From: Lachnospiraceae bacterium
GTDB lineage: Bacteria > Bacillota > Clostridia > Lachnospirales > Lachnospiraceae
NCBI GenBank assembly: GCA_017393285.1
Contig: JAFORL010000139.1
Span: forward strand, 1 to 44,809
Direction of reading: 5' to 3'
Length of the DNA stretch: 44,809 nucleotides
In this document: piece after piece, positions 35,133 to 43,676 of the stretch
Position numbering within the stretch: position 1 is the stretch's first letter
How the letters are laid out: every line of letters starts with the position of its first letter
Notes under the pieces: generated by a model
Told to the model about the DNA's origin: nothing
The model's database searches: none
What the model saw: the letters and a program-made list of their open reading frames with translations, nothing else
Made by a program: the position numbers and the translations under genes

Positions 35133-36752
35133 ATGCTTCAAGCAGAAGAAATATCAGCAGAGAAAATCAAGTCTGGTATAGGCGGATATAAGAAAAAAGA
35201 GACAAAAGAATACTTGGACTTAATTCGTCAGGAATATGTTGAACTATATCAGGAAAATCAAGAGTTAAAAGATAAGATATCTATTTTGAGTGAAGGTGTA
35301 CAATACTATAAAAATATGGAAAAGTCCTTGCAGAAAGCATTGGTGTTGGCAGAACGAACAACTACTGAGACAGTGCATGCCGCAGAGATGAAGGCACAGG
35401 CGATTGAACAGGAAGCAAATGCAAAGGCTGAACTTGTCACAAAACAGGCGCAAGCAAATGCAAGTGCAAAAGAAAGAGAAGCTGCTGCAAAAGCTGCAAG
35501 CATATTACAGGAAGCACAACATCAAGCTGATTTAGCAATTGCCAAAGGTAATGAAGATTTGAGAGCGGTTCATTCACAGATTATGACCTTGATTCAACAA
35601 TATGAACAATATAAAAATCAATACAAACAATTGGCACTAGCACAGATGCAAGTGTTAGAAAGTGAAGCATACAATTTAGATGCACCTATATTGCAGACCA
35701 TTCAGCAAATTTCAAAAGATATTGAATCTGGTCCTTCGAAGGAAGAAACAGTGGAAAAAGTGGATTCAGATGTGATGGAAGCTATTCCAGTGCCAGATGA
35801 AAAAGAAAAAGCTGGAAACAAAGTATTTGTAGATGGTCGAGGACAAGTTTACGAAGCCCATGAATTTCGAGAAGTTACAACAAATCAGCAAGAGGATGAT
35901 TTATACTTTCCTAAAGACGAAACAATAACAGAAGATGAAGACTGGGGAGCAACCCCTACAGAAAAGATTTCTTTTGATGTAGCAGAAGAAAATCATGATG
36001 GTTTTTTTAAACCTTTTGAAAGCGGAAATAATGCAAACGTGCAAGAAGATATCAAAGAAGAGATACCAGAGCAGGTGAATGATCCATTTGCATTTTATGG
36101 TACGGAAGAGAAGAATGAACAAGATGAAGATTTATCGCAATCTCTTTTGAACCTTGAAACAGATTTTGATGGTCGTTCAAAAGAGGAAACCCAAATGGAA
36201 TTTATTCCAGCTGAAGATGAACAACTAGATCCAGAAGAATTGCATTTAAAAGAGGTAGAAAAATTGCAACTTCAACATATTCAGGAATTAGAAGATGCGC
36301 AGTTGAACCAAATGCAATTCCACAATCATCCTGCAGATTTAACAGATAATACCAAAAATACAAGCAACGATACATTATTATTTGACGAGGCAATGTTTAT
36401 GGATTCTAGTTCTGAAGGCTCTTATGATTTTTTAAAGAAAGATTCAGAAGAAGGCTTAACATTACAGGATTTAAAGCGCGTGGATGAAGAAATGAATAGT
36501 GCGGTTCCGTTACCGAAAGCTTCTGAAGAATCTAATTATTTTTCTACAGAAGAAATGAACAGCAATATACAAACAAATACATCTGACGCAGAAATAGATT
36601 ATATGAAACAGGATAATCATGTTGTAAATGAAAAAACAAACGAAAATACAAATGATGTTTCTTTTGATAGTCAGCAAGAAACAACAAAAGTAGCAGAAAA
36701 ACAGGCAAAGTCGGGCTTTAAAAGTTTTCGAGATTTCGAATCAGAACTCTAA
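35133..36752 (+). CDS. divIVA: DivIVA domain protein with a long acidic C-terminal region
   Basis: 539 residues, much longer than Bacillus DivIVA. The N-terminal membrane-curvature domain is about 1-60 (EISAEKIKSGIGGYKKKETKEYLDLIRQEY in outline). A coiled coil rich in Ala/Glu/Gln covers about 60-190. Then come some 340 acidic, low-complexity residues with few predicted structured elements and a short conserved-looking end (SGFKSFRDFESEL). It marks poles and septa and recruits partners; the tail could be a docking platform. ATG 35133 follows GGAGGGG; the GTG at 35118 overlaps that site. A terminator follows. Confidence 0.9.
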   Translation: MLQAEEISAEKIKSGIGGYKKKETKEYLDLIRQEYVELYQENQELKDKISILSEGVQYYKNMEKSLQKALVLAERTTTETVHAAEMKAQAIEQEANAKAELVTKQAQANASAKEREAAAKAASILQEAQHQADLAIAKGNEDLRAVHSQIMTLIQQYEQYKNQYKQLALAQMQVLESEAYNLDAPILQTIQQISKDIESGPSKEETVEKVDSDVMEAIPVPDEKEKAGNKVFVDGRGQVYEAHEFREVTTNQQEDDLYFPKDETITEDEDWGATPTEKISFDVAEENHDGFFKPFESGNNANVQEDIKEEIPEQVNDPFAFYGTEEKNEQDEDLSQSLLNLETDFDGRSKEETQMEFIPAEDEQLDPEELHLKEVEKLQLQHIQELEDAQLNQMQFHNHPADLTDNTKNTSNDTLLFDEAMFMDSSSEGSYDFLKKDSEEGLTLQDLKRVDEEMNSAVPLPKASEESNYFSTEEMNSNIQTNTSDAEIDYMKQDNHVVNEKTNENTNDVSFDSQQETTKVAEKQAKSGFKSFRDFESEL

Positions 36753-36760
36753 TTGAATAC

Positions 36761-36787
36761 AAAAAGAGTCCTTTGTGGCTCTTTTTT
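36761..36787 (+). terminator. Rho-independent terminator after divIVA
   Basis: AAAAAGAGTC (36761-36770) pairs with GGCTCTTTTT (36777-36786), ending in the T-run. Confidence 0.88.
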
Positions 36788-36870
36788 GATTTATAGGAAA
36801 CTTATTAGCTCTAGACAATGGTGCATTCACATAAGAACGAATATACAGAAAGTAGAAAAGAGGTTTTAAT

Positions 36871-37968
36871 ATGGGAAAGACAATCGTTGTAAAAGAACAC
36901 GAAACACCTATTTATGAAATTAGGATTGAGAATAGCTATGCACATTTTGATGAAGTATTGCGTCAATTAAAAATAGCTGGACATCGCGTGTGTATTGTTT
37001 CAGATACCACAATAAGCAAGTATTATATGAAGGATGTTGTAGAGATTGTAAAAGATTACGCATCCTTGGTAGAAACCTTTACCTTACAACCTGGTGAGGA
37101 ACATAAAAATTTGGATTCTGTACAAGCTTTATATGAATATCTAATTCAATCGAAATTTGACCGCAACGATTTCTTGATTGCTTTGGGTGGTGGTGTTGTA
37201 GGCGATTTAACAGGCTATGTAGCTGCTACATATTTGAGAGGTATTTCCTTTATACAAATGCCAACTACTTTGCTTTCTATGGTGGATAGTAGTATTGGTG
37301 GTAAAACCGGTGTGGATTTTGCAGCATACAAAAATATGGTTGGTGCTTTCAAGCAACCTAAAGCGGTTTATATTAATACCAGTGTGTTAGAGACCTTGAC
37401 ACCACGCCAGTTTTATAGCGGTTTTGGAGAAGTAACCAAATACGGATACATTAGTGATGCACCTTTTGATGCTTGGTTACAGGAAAATGTTGAAAAACTT
37501 ATCCAAAAAGATAGTGAAGCTTTAGCTCATATGATTGAGAGAAGTTGTAATAACAAGCGTGTTGTAGTGGAAGAGGATCCTACAGAAAAAGGAATTCGTG
37601 CAATTTTGAATTTCGGACACACCTTGGGACATGCAATAGAAAAAATGATGGATTTTCAATTATTACATGGTGAATGTGTAGCTATTGGTATGGTTGCTGC
37701 TGCTTATATTTCTCAACAACGTGGCATGATAACGGAAGAACAATTGCAGACTATACAAAATACTTTGGAGCAATTCCAATTACCAACAAAAATTAAAAAT
37801 TTAGATGAGAAAACTTTAATTGATATTACTAAAAATGATAAGAAAATGGATGCCGGTAAAATTAAATTTATATTGTTAGATGGCATCGGTCATGCAGTGA
37901 TTGATCCGACAGTGACTACAGATGAAATGCTTGCTGGTTTTCGATATGTTGTAGAAAAAGGAGAATAA
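36871..37968 (+). CDS. aroB: 3-dehydroquinate synthase
   Basis: 365 residues, second step of the shikimate pathway (DAHP to 3-dehydroquinate), NAD- and metal-dependent. NAD-binding GGGVVGDLTGYVAATYLRG, the substrate loop PTTLLSMVDSSIGGKTGVD, and metal ligands in FGHTLGHAIE and the LLHGECVAIGM segment are all present. The ATG follows AGAGG. The stop is one base before the lspA start, whose ribosome site lies in the last aroB codons. No other shikimate gene is in the window. Confidence 0.97.
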   Translation: MGKTIVVKEHETPIYEIRIENSYAHFDEVLRQLKIAGHRVCIVSDTTISKYYMKDVVEIVKDYASLVETFTLQPGEEHKNLDSVQALYEYLIQSKFDRNDFLIALGGGVVGDLTGYVAATYLRGISFIQMPTTLLSMVDSSIGGKTGVDFAAYKNMVGAFKQPKAVYINTSVLETLTPRQFYSGFGEVTKYGYISDAPFDAWLQENVEKLIQKDSEALAHMIERSCNNKRVVVEEDPTEKGIRAILNFGHTLGHAIEKMMDFQLLHGECVAIGMVAAAYISQQRGMITEEQLQTIQNTLEQFQLPTKIKNLDEKTLIDITKNDKKMDAGKIKFILLDGIGHAVIDPTVTTDEMLAGFRYVVEKGE

Positions 37969-37969
37969 A

Positions 37970-38443
37970 ATGAAAAAATGGTTGGCCCCTTTGATTTTAT
38001 TTGTACTTGTCGCTATAGATCAAGTTACAAAATATTTTGCAAAACAATTTTTAGAGGGTACAAATGGTGTGCCTATTATTAAAGATGTTTTACTTTTGCA
38101 ATATTTAGAAGGTGGAAATACAGGTGCTGCTTTTGGTATTTTTTCTGGTAAAACACAATTGTTAGGTGCATTTTCCTTGGTTGTATTTATTGTGTTGGTG
38201 TTGGTATATTATTTTTTGACAAAACGAAGCCAACAAAAGTTTTTACCAGCTTGTATTTTGGTTCTTTCTGCTGGTGCTTTGGGAAATTGTATTGACCGTT
38301 TGGCGCGTCAGTATGTGGTTGACTTTATTTATTTTAAACCAATTGATTTTCCAGTTTTCAATGTTGCCGATATTTATGTTACTGTTGCAGCTGTTACCAT
38401 GTTTATTTTGGTTGCGTTTGCAAAAGAAACACAAGAGGAGTAA
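37970..38443 (+). CDS. lspA: Lipoprotein signal peptidase (signal peptidase II)
   Basis: 157 residues with four membrane helices. The two catalytic Asp lie in NCIDRLARQYVVDF and FNVADIYV. It removes signal peptides from lipoproteins such as the sugar-binding protein at the start of the window. The ATG follows AAAGGAG within the end of aroB. The RluA-type gene starts six bases after the stop; lspA followed by an RluA family gene is the standard order. Confidence 0.97.
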   Translation: MKKWLAPLILFVLVAIDQVTKYFAKQFLEGTNGVPIIKDVLLLQYLEGGNTGAAFGIFSGKTQLLGAFSLVVFIVLVLVYYFLTKRSQQKFLPACILVLSAGALGNCIDRLARQYVVDFIYFKPIDFPVFNVADIYVTVAAVTMFILVAFAKETQEE

Positions 38444-38449
38444 ATATTT

Positions 38450-39361
38450 ATGTCAGAGATTAAGTATTTTAAGGTTACTGTAAATCCAGGGCTAAGGATT
38501 GATAAAGTCTTATCCCTTGCTTTTCCTGATATGAGTCGTTCCTATCTGCAAAAACTAATCAAAGATGGACAAGTATCTGTAAACGGGAATAAAATAAAAT
38601 CAAATTATAAGGTTTCCTTACATGATGAAATTGCAATAAATATACCAGAGTTGGCTCCTTTAGAAATCGTTCCGGAACCGATGAATCTAGATATTTTATA
38701 CGAAGATGCAGATGTAATATTAATAAATAAAGGAAAAAATGTAGTGGTACATCCAGCAGCGGGGCATACAAATGGAACACTGGTAAACGGATTGTTATAT
38801 CATTGCAAAGACCAATTATCTGGTATTAATGGCGTGATGCGACCAGGTATCGTACACCGCATTGATCGGAATACAACTGGTGTGATTGTTGTGTGTAAGA
38901 ATGATATGGCACATAGATGTTTAGCTCAGCAATTGAAAGAGCACTCTATTACACGAAGATATGAAGCGATTGTGTATCATCATTTTTCTCAGGATTTCGG
39001 ACAAATAGAAGGACCAATTGGACGTCATCCGATTGATCGAAAAAAAATGGCCATTAATTATAAAAATGGAAAACCAGCAGTAACACACTACCGTGTCTTA
39101 CAGAATTTTTCCAGTAATTTTGCACACGTAGAGTGTGAATTGGAAACCGGACGCACCCATCAAATCCGGGTGCATATGGCAAGCATTCAGCATCCTTTGT
39201 TGGGGGATGATGTATATGGACCAGCAAAATGTCCTTATCATTTAGAAGGACAGACTTTGCATGCAAAAATACTAGGCTTTATACATCCTTCCAAAAAAAA
39301 ATATATGGAATTTGAAGCACCAAGACCAAAATATTTTGAGGAATTGCTAAGAAAGTTATAA
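38450..39361 (+). CDS. RluA family 23S rRNA pseudouridine synthase
   Basis: 303 residues. An N-terminal S4 RNA-binding domain (LRIDKVLSLAFPDMSRSYLQKLIKDG) precedes the RluA catalytic domain. The catalytic Asp139 is in HRIDRNTTGVIVV; most relatives read HRLDKDTSG. Later come ETGRTHQIRVHM and HPLLGDDVYG. By place and domains it resembles RluD, but the exact uridine target cannot be read from sequence. It ends where the direct repeats begin. Confidence 0.95.
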   Translation: MSEIKYFKVTVNPGLRIDKVLSLAFPDMSRSYLQKLIKDGQVSVNGNKIKSNYKVSLHDEIAINIPELAPLEIVPEPMNLDILYEDADVILINKGKNVVVHPAAGHTNGTLVNGLLYHCKDQLSGINGVMRPGIVHRIDRNTTGVIVVCKNDMAHRCLAQQLKEHSITRRYEAIVYHHFSQDFGQIEGPIGRHPIDRKKMAINYKNGKPAVTHYRVLQNFSSNFAHVECELETGRTHQIRVHMASIQHPLLGDDVYGPAKCPYHLEGQTLHAKILGFIHPSKKKYMEFEAPRPKYFEELLRKL

Positions 39362-39549
39362 ATGTTTTAGGTTGCTTACTTTATTGTTTATTTAAGCTTT
39401 ATGTCGTTGTTTTTTGAATATGATAAATATTTTAGGTTGCATACTTCATTTTTTGAGTTTTATGTCATTGTCTTTTGAATATGATTAATGTTTTAGGTTG
39501 CTTACTCCATTTTTTTGAACTTTATATCATTGTTTTTTTGAATAAATAC
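39361..39549. repeat. Three imperfect direct repeats of about 61-65 bp
   Basis: Each unit opens with TTTTAGGTTGC (39365, 39430 and 39491) and continues with a TACT element, CATTTTTTGA, a TTTAT-TCATTG element and TTTTTTGAATA. The copies are head to tail with no spacers. Period is 65 then 61. There is no open frame. They fill most of the spacer between the RluA-type gene and the BlaI-type gene. Confidence 0.85.
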
Positions 39550-39619
39550 AAGTTTTTAAGGAATGGACAAAGGCGCTTATGGCTGTAATGCACAAAACAG
39601 TAAAATAAGAGAGGATGAA

Positions 39620-39644
39620 CTGTAAAGTAGCAATTATTTTACAG
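39620..39644. promoter_or_regulatory. Inverted repeat at the start of the BlaI-type gene (candidate auto-operator)
   Basis: CTGTAAA (39620-39626) and TTTACAG (39638-39644) are inverted copies with an 11-base interval, and they touch the ribosome site. BlaI/CopY-family dimers bind TACA/TGTA-type dyads, so self-repression is plausible. Confidence 0.4.
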
Positions 39645-39654
39645 GGGAATAAAA

Positions 39655-40020
39655 GTGAAAGAAATAAAACTACATGATGGCGAATTAAACATAATGGAGC
39701 TTTTGTGGTTAAATAAAGAATTGGCTGCAAAAGATATGGCTAAGATTATAAAAGAATATGTAGGTTGGGAGAAAAACACTACCTATACAGTCATCAAAAG
39801 ATTGATTGATAAAGGATATATTGCGAGAGAGGAGCCAGGATTTTTGTGTCGTGCCTTGATTCCGAAAAAAATGGTTCAGCAATGGGAAACGAAGGATTTA
39901 TTGAACAAATATTATGAGGGGTCCATTGAAAACTTTATTTCGCAATACTTGCGCGGGCAAGATTTGTCTGCTACAGAAATTGAATTATTACAAAAAGTTG
40001 TATTAGAACAACGTGTGTAA
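39655..40020 (+). CDS. BlaI/MecI/CopY family transcriptional regulator
   Basis: 121 residues. An N-terminal winged helix (ELNIMELLWLN, KDMAKIIKEYVGWEKNTTYTVIKRLIDKGYI in outline) is followed by the dimerisation helices. The pattern is that of BlaI/MecI. No BlaR1/MecR1-type sensor protease gene is adjacent, so the signal is unknown. The start is GTG after AGGGGA. It sits between the direct repeats and the secreted metallopeptidase gene, which it could control. Confidence 0.9.
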   Translation: MKEIKLHDGELNIMELLWLNKELAAKDMAKIIKEYVGWEKNTTYTVIKRLIDKGYIAREEPGFLCRALIPKKMVQQWETKDLLNKYYEGSIENFISQYLRGQDLSATEIELLQKVVLEQRV

Positions 40021-40107
40021 TAGAAAAATATGAAAAATAATGTATAGAAAATCACATATTTTTTAATATGTTGATAAATAAATAAAAAATGAAAGGAAGT
40101 AAAATTT

Positions 40108-42834
40108 ATGAAAAATGGAAAGCAATGGGTAGCTGCATCGTTAACTATAGCATTGATGCTACAGCCTTTTTTGTATGCGCAACCGTTACAAGCTGCAAAA
40201 AAAGTAAAGCTGAATCAAACAAAAATGACTCTAACAGTAGGAAATACAGACTGTTTGAAGGTTTTGAGAACAACCAAAAAAGTTAAATGGACAATAAATA
40301 AAAAGGGCATAGTAGAGGTAAAGAAAAAAAATGCTACTAGTGTCAAAATCAAAGCAAAAAAAGTTGGAATTGTAAAAGTAAGCGCTAAAGTTGGTTCCAA
40401 AAAGTTTACCTGTACAGTAAGTGTGAAAAAGAAAAATGCAATTTCAAAACAAATTACTGCTAGTAATTTACCAAGTCCAATTTCACCTAAGGTAAATCCT
40501 ACTACTTTAGCATCAGCAACTATAACTACATCATTAGCACCTTCAGCTTCCGCAAATGTTAGAAACATTCCAACAAATGACGGAAATATTGATGATGTAA
40601 CTAGAGAAGAAATACTTCCTACAGCATCTGCAAAAGTTGTAAGTCCAAACGTATCTGCAAATGCTTCTGGACCAGCAGTGTCTGCATGGATTTCTGAACC
40701 AACAATGTCTGCCATTGTTTCCAGACCAGCAGTATCTGCAAGTCCATCGGTTTCTATAAGTGTTACTAGTCCAGTTGTATCTGCAAGAGTATCTAGACCT
40801 ACAGTAACACCAAAACGCACAATGCCAGTGTTTTCTGCTAACGTTACAACACCTGTGGTTTCAGAGATTGTTACAACACCTGTAGTTTCAGAGATTGTTG
40901 CAACACCTGTGGTTTCAGAGATTGTTGCAACACCAACAGTTTCTCCAATTGTTACGACACCTATGGTCTCACCAGAACCTACAAAGGAGCCAGAACCTGT
41001 AAAATTATCTATTATCTTACCAGAAGAAGCCCACAATTTAATTTATGATGGTGGTTTTGAAAAAGGTGGACAAGGATGGCAATTAACTGGTTCAGCTAAA
41101 TTTGCGACTCATCATACGTATTCTGGAAACCAATTTGTAACTTTAGACGGAGGATCAATTTCGCAAGTAATTGAGATACCAGAAACAGGTGAATATGACT
41201 TTAGTGCTTATATTTCTACAGCTATACTTACATCAAAAATGACCATTTATGATGATATGACTAATCAAGTCATTCAGGAAATGTTCCTTCCAGCAGAGAG
41301 AGATTATTGTAAAAGAACAATTGCAAAGGTGAATTGCCAAAAGGGTCAAAGGATTCGATTGACATTTCGTGCTATGACTGCAGGTTGGGCAGATATTGAC
41401 CAAGTTCGTGTAGCAAAATCCTGTTATCAAGAAACAGACGCTGATTATCTCTTAGGCACAGGTGATTGTATGATTCTTGCTAATGCTAATGATAATGGCA
41501 TGTTGACTTTGATGGGTAAGAAAAAGCAAAAAGGAATTTATAGTATTGTGTTCAAAACCCATGGAAAGAAAAATACACAATATCGCTTACGTGCTAAATT
41601 TAGAAAAGAATCTGCGAAAAATACTATAAAAGTATCTACTTATGTATCAGAAAAAAATAATATTGTAAGATTGCAAGACCCGGTAAAAAAGGAGCTTAGT
41701 ACAGACACATTCGAATTATCTCAATCATTTTTTGTAGGAAATTCAGATGATGAAATTGTTTGTAGTTTACAAATTGAAAATTTGGAAGAATATACTGATG
41801 ACGAAAAAATATTTATTGAAGATATTTCCATAGAAGAAGATCCTACAGTTGTAAAATATGAAGAAGAACATGTTATACTATGGATACCAAAGCAATATGT
41901 TGAAAAAGCAGAAAAGAATAATTTAGCGGTTTTATTCCCTAATATTGCAAAAAATACAGAAGAACATTATCAGAATTTATGTAATCTTACTGGAATTGAT
42001 GTTTTATATAATGGAGAACCTTTAAATATTACAGTCGGATTTGATAAATTCACCACAAACGTAGGTGCATGGTCAGGAACCAATATATTAAATATTATTC
42101 GTGTTTCGAAATATAATATCGAAGGTATGTTGAATTTTGCAATTACAGATACTGATTATTATGTAGATCCAAATAACCCAGATGGTCAAATTCCAGCTTC
42201 TAATGCAATGAGTTATTTTACAATTTTGCATGAAGTTTCTCATTGTTTTGATTTTCTAAATAACAATTGGAATTTCAGAGGGGAATTAATGGCTAATTTC
42301 AAAGCATTTTATACAATGAGTTTGTTAGATTGTAATAATAGGTCAGATTATAAAAGAGCACATATAATTTGGGATAATAAATGTTTTGCTAATTTAAGTG
42401 AAATAAAGCAACGTTGTAAAGTGAATGGGAATGGTATAGACTGGATGACAAAGGCTGCAGAGGGCTGGAAAGCCAGTGACAATAAAGAGGCATTTTGGAA
42501 CAAAGTTGATACCAACTATCGAAATTGGAGTGATCATTTCAATTGTGATGATGGAATTAATTATTGTCTGTTAAATGTAGTAGAAAAAGTTGGCTGGAAT
42601 TCTTTCACAGCGGCATTTCATTCTCTTAATGGAAAAGATGATCAGAACTATAGATGGATGTGGGCCGAAGATCAATATCAAGCCTTAATGACTGCAACAC
42701 AAAAAGCATATCATGAAGGTGGTAGTGAGGTTGCTGATAGCTTTATAAAGGGTTGTGATACTTCGTTAACCGGAGAAGAAATGCAACAGTTTATATATGA
42801 ATATGTTAGACATATGAGAAGAATTGGCAAATAA
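40108..42834 (+). CDS. Secreted surface protein: Ig-like domain, repeat linker, carbohydrate-binding-like domain, M60-like metallopeptidase
   Basis: 908 residues. Signal peptide (about 1-31, ending LQA). Lys-rich Ig-like (BIG2-type) module (about 32-110). A Ser/Thr/Val/Pro linker (about 125-300) includes five 9-residue repeats of the V-T-T-P-V-V-S-E-I type. A beta-sandwich module follows, beginning NLIYDGGFEKGGQGWQL, like CBM4/9-type modules. A C-terminal domain carries HEVSH (708-712) and Glu726, that is HExxH-x13-E. This fits the gluzincin pattern of M60/enhancin-like peptidases, some of which cleave mucin glycoproteins. The downstream VVEKVGWNSFTAAFHSL also resembles that fold. No LPxTG motif is seen. 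Wall attachment and substrate are unknown. Confidence 0.8.
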   Translation: MKNGKQWVAASLTIALMLQPFLYAQPLQAAKKVKLNQTKMTLTVGNTDCLKVLRTTKKVKWTINKKGIVEVKKKNATSVKIKAKKVGIVKVSAKVGSKKFTCTVSVKKKNAISKQITASNLPSPISPKVNPTTLASATITTSLAPSASANVRNIPTNDGNIDDVTREEILPTASAKVVSPNVSANASGPAVSAWISEPTMSAIVSRPAVSASPSVSISVTSPVVSARVSRPTVTPKRTMPVFSANVTTPVVSEIVTTPVVSEIVATPVVSEIVATPTVSPIVTTPMVSPEPTKEPEPVKLSIILPEEAHNLIYDGGFEKGGQGWQLTGSAKFATHHTYSGNQFVTLDGGSISQVIEIPETGEYDFSAYISTAILTSKMTIYDDMTNQVIQEMFLPAERDYCKRTIAKVNCQKGQRIRLTFRAMTAGWADIDQVRVAKSCYQETDADYLLGTGDCMILANANDNGMLTLMGKKKQKGIYSIVFKTHGKKNTQYRLRAKFRKESAKNTIKVSTYVSEKNNIVRLQDPVKKELSTDTFELSQSFFVGNSDDEIVCSLQIENLEEYTDDEKIFIEDISIEEDPTVVKYEEEHVILWIPKQYVEKAEKNNLAVLFPNIAKNTEEHYQNLCNLTGIDVLYNGEPLNITVGFDKFTTNVGAWSGTNILNIIRVSKYNIEGMLNFAITDTDYYVDPNNPDGQIPASNAMSYFTILHEVSHCFDFLNNNWNFRGELMANFKAFYTMSLLDCNNRSDYKRAHIIWDNKCFANLSEIKQRCKVNGNGIDWMTKAAEGWKASDNKEAFWNKVDTNYRNWSDHFNCDDGINYCLLNVVEKVGWNSFTAAFHSLNGKDDQNYRWMWAEDQYQALMTATQKAYHEGGSEVADSFIKGCDTSLTGEEMQQFIYEYVRHMRRIGK
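40843..40977 (+). repeat. Five 27-bp in-frame repeats in the linker
   Basis: Units of 27 bases begin GTTACAACACCTGTGG at 40843, 40870, 40897, 40924 and 40951; the first three are nearly identical and the last two diverge. They encode V-[TA]-T-P-V-V-S-E-I. Number may vary between strains. Confidence 0.85.
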
Positions 42835-42840
42835 TATCTG

Positions 42841-42868
42841 AAGCCCCAGCAAAAAGCTGGGGCTTTGT
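42841..42868 (+). terminator. Rho-independent terminator after the metallopeptidase gene
   Basis: AAGCCCCAGC (42841-42850) pairs perfectly with GCTGGGGCTT (42856-42865) around AAAAA. The tail is short (TTG). Confidence 0.8.
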
Positions 42869-42910
42869 AATGGGTTACTATTATAATATTTATTAGGAAG
42901 GAACAGATAG

Positions 42911-43462
42911 ATGTTAGAGCATATAAAAATAATCGATGGAAACATATTATTATGGATACAAGAACATATACGGAATCCCTATCTTACTCCGTTCATGAAA
43001 AGAATCTCTATGCTTGGTAATGCTGGTATGATTTGGGTGCTAATTGTTTTGATTCTGTTGTTATGGAAACCAAAAAGAGAAGTAGGTATATTGGTTCTTA
43101 CATCTATTTTAATAAATGTGGTAATTAATAATTTTTTTTAAAAAAATATAGTAGCAAGAACGCGACCCTATGAACGAATACCAGAAATTAAATTATTATT
43201 ACATAAGGCGGTAGATTACTCTTTTCCGTCTGGACATTCTTCCTGCTCCTTTGCAGCGGCTGTTGTTATGTTTTTATGTTTACCAAGAAGATGGGGCATT
43301 CCGGCTCTTATTTTGGCAACTCTAATTGCACTATCAAGATTGTATGTGGGAATTCACTATCCAACGGATGTGGCATTTGGTATCATGAGTGGTAGCCTAA
43401 TCGGATATATGGTTGGTGGCTATGGCAAAAATAAATTTCTGCAAAAGGGACATATGGCATAA
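42911..43462 (+). pseudogene. PAP2 family phosphatase, interrupted by one in-frame TAA
   Basis: The frame codes for a PAP2-type membrane phosphatase of about 183 residues. A TAA at 43139-43141 stops it after 76 codons, yet the same frame continues with KNIVARTRPYERIP, FPSGHSS and SRLYVGIHYPTD, the three PAP2 phosphatase motifs. All catalytic residues lie after the stop. The stop sits in a run of eight T then seven A; a single T for A would give FFLKNIVAR, the expected sequence. No restart site with a ribosome-binding sequence precedes the motifs. The substrate would be undecaprenyl pyrophosphate or a phosphatidate. A real nonsense mutation or a sequencing or assembly error are both possible. 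Confidence 0.85.
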
Positions 43463-43551
43463 TTTATAGTGATATGATTCTGTTTTTCTGGCACTTTAAA
43501 AATGACTCGGCTAAATTGTTACATTTTTAAAATAATATCTTCTTTATAAAG

Positions 43552-43580
43552 TTGACATTATCTTGTTTGGGGGGTATCAT
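43552..43580 (+). promoter_or_regulatory. Sigma-A promoter for leuS
   Basis: A perfect TTGACA (43552-43557), a 17-base spacer and TATCAT (43575-43580), about 97 bases before leuS. The leader is short and lacks the T-box GGTGG-ACCGCG core. Confidence 0.75.
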
Positions 43581-43676
43581 TATAAGGTGTGTTTGTAATG
43601 CAGAACACATCTATATTCAGAAATTGGATTACATGTACACTATTAAGATAGAAAAAAGAATGTAGGAGGATTTGAG

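Noticed and set aside
39361-39549. CRISPR array
   Set aside because: Copies are directly adjacent with no unique spacers, and no cas gene is near.
39655-40020. Beta-lactam resistance locus
   Set aside because: Only the BlaI-type regulator is present; there is no BlaR1 or beta-lactamase gene.
40215-41036. 273-codon open frame on the minus strand
   Set aside because: It mirrors the repetitive Ser/Thr/Val linker of the plus-strand gene; no start signal.
42911-43462. Frameshift in the PAP2 gene
   Set aside because: Both parts are in the same frame; it is a single in-frame stop.
43463-43676. T-box leader of leuS
   Set aside because: The leader after the promoter is under 100 nt and lacks the T-box core and a terminator hairpin.
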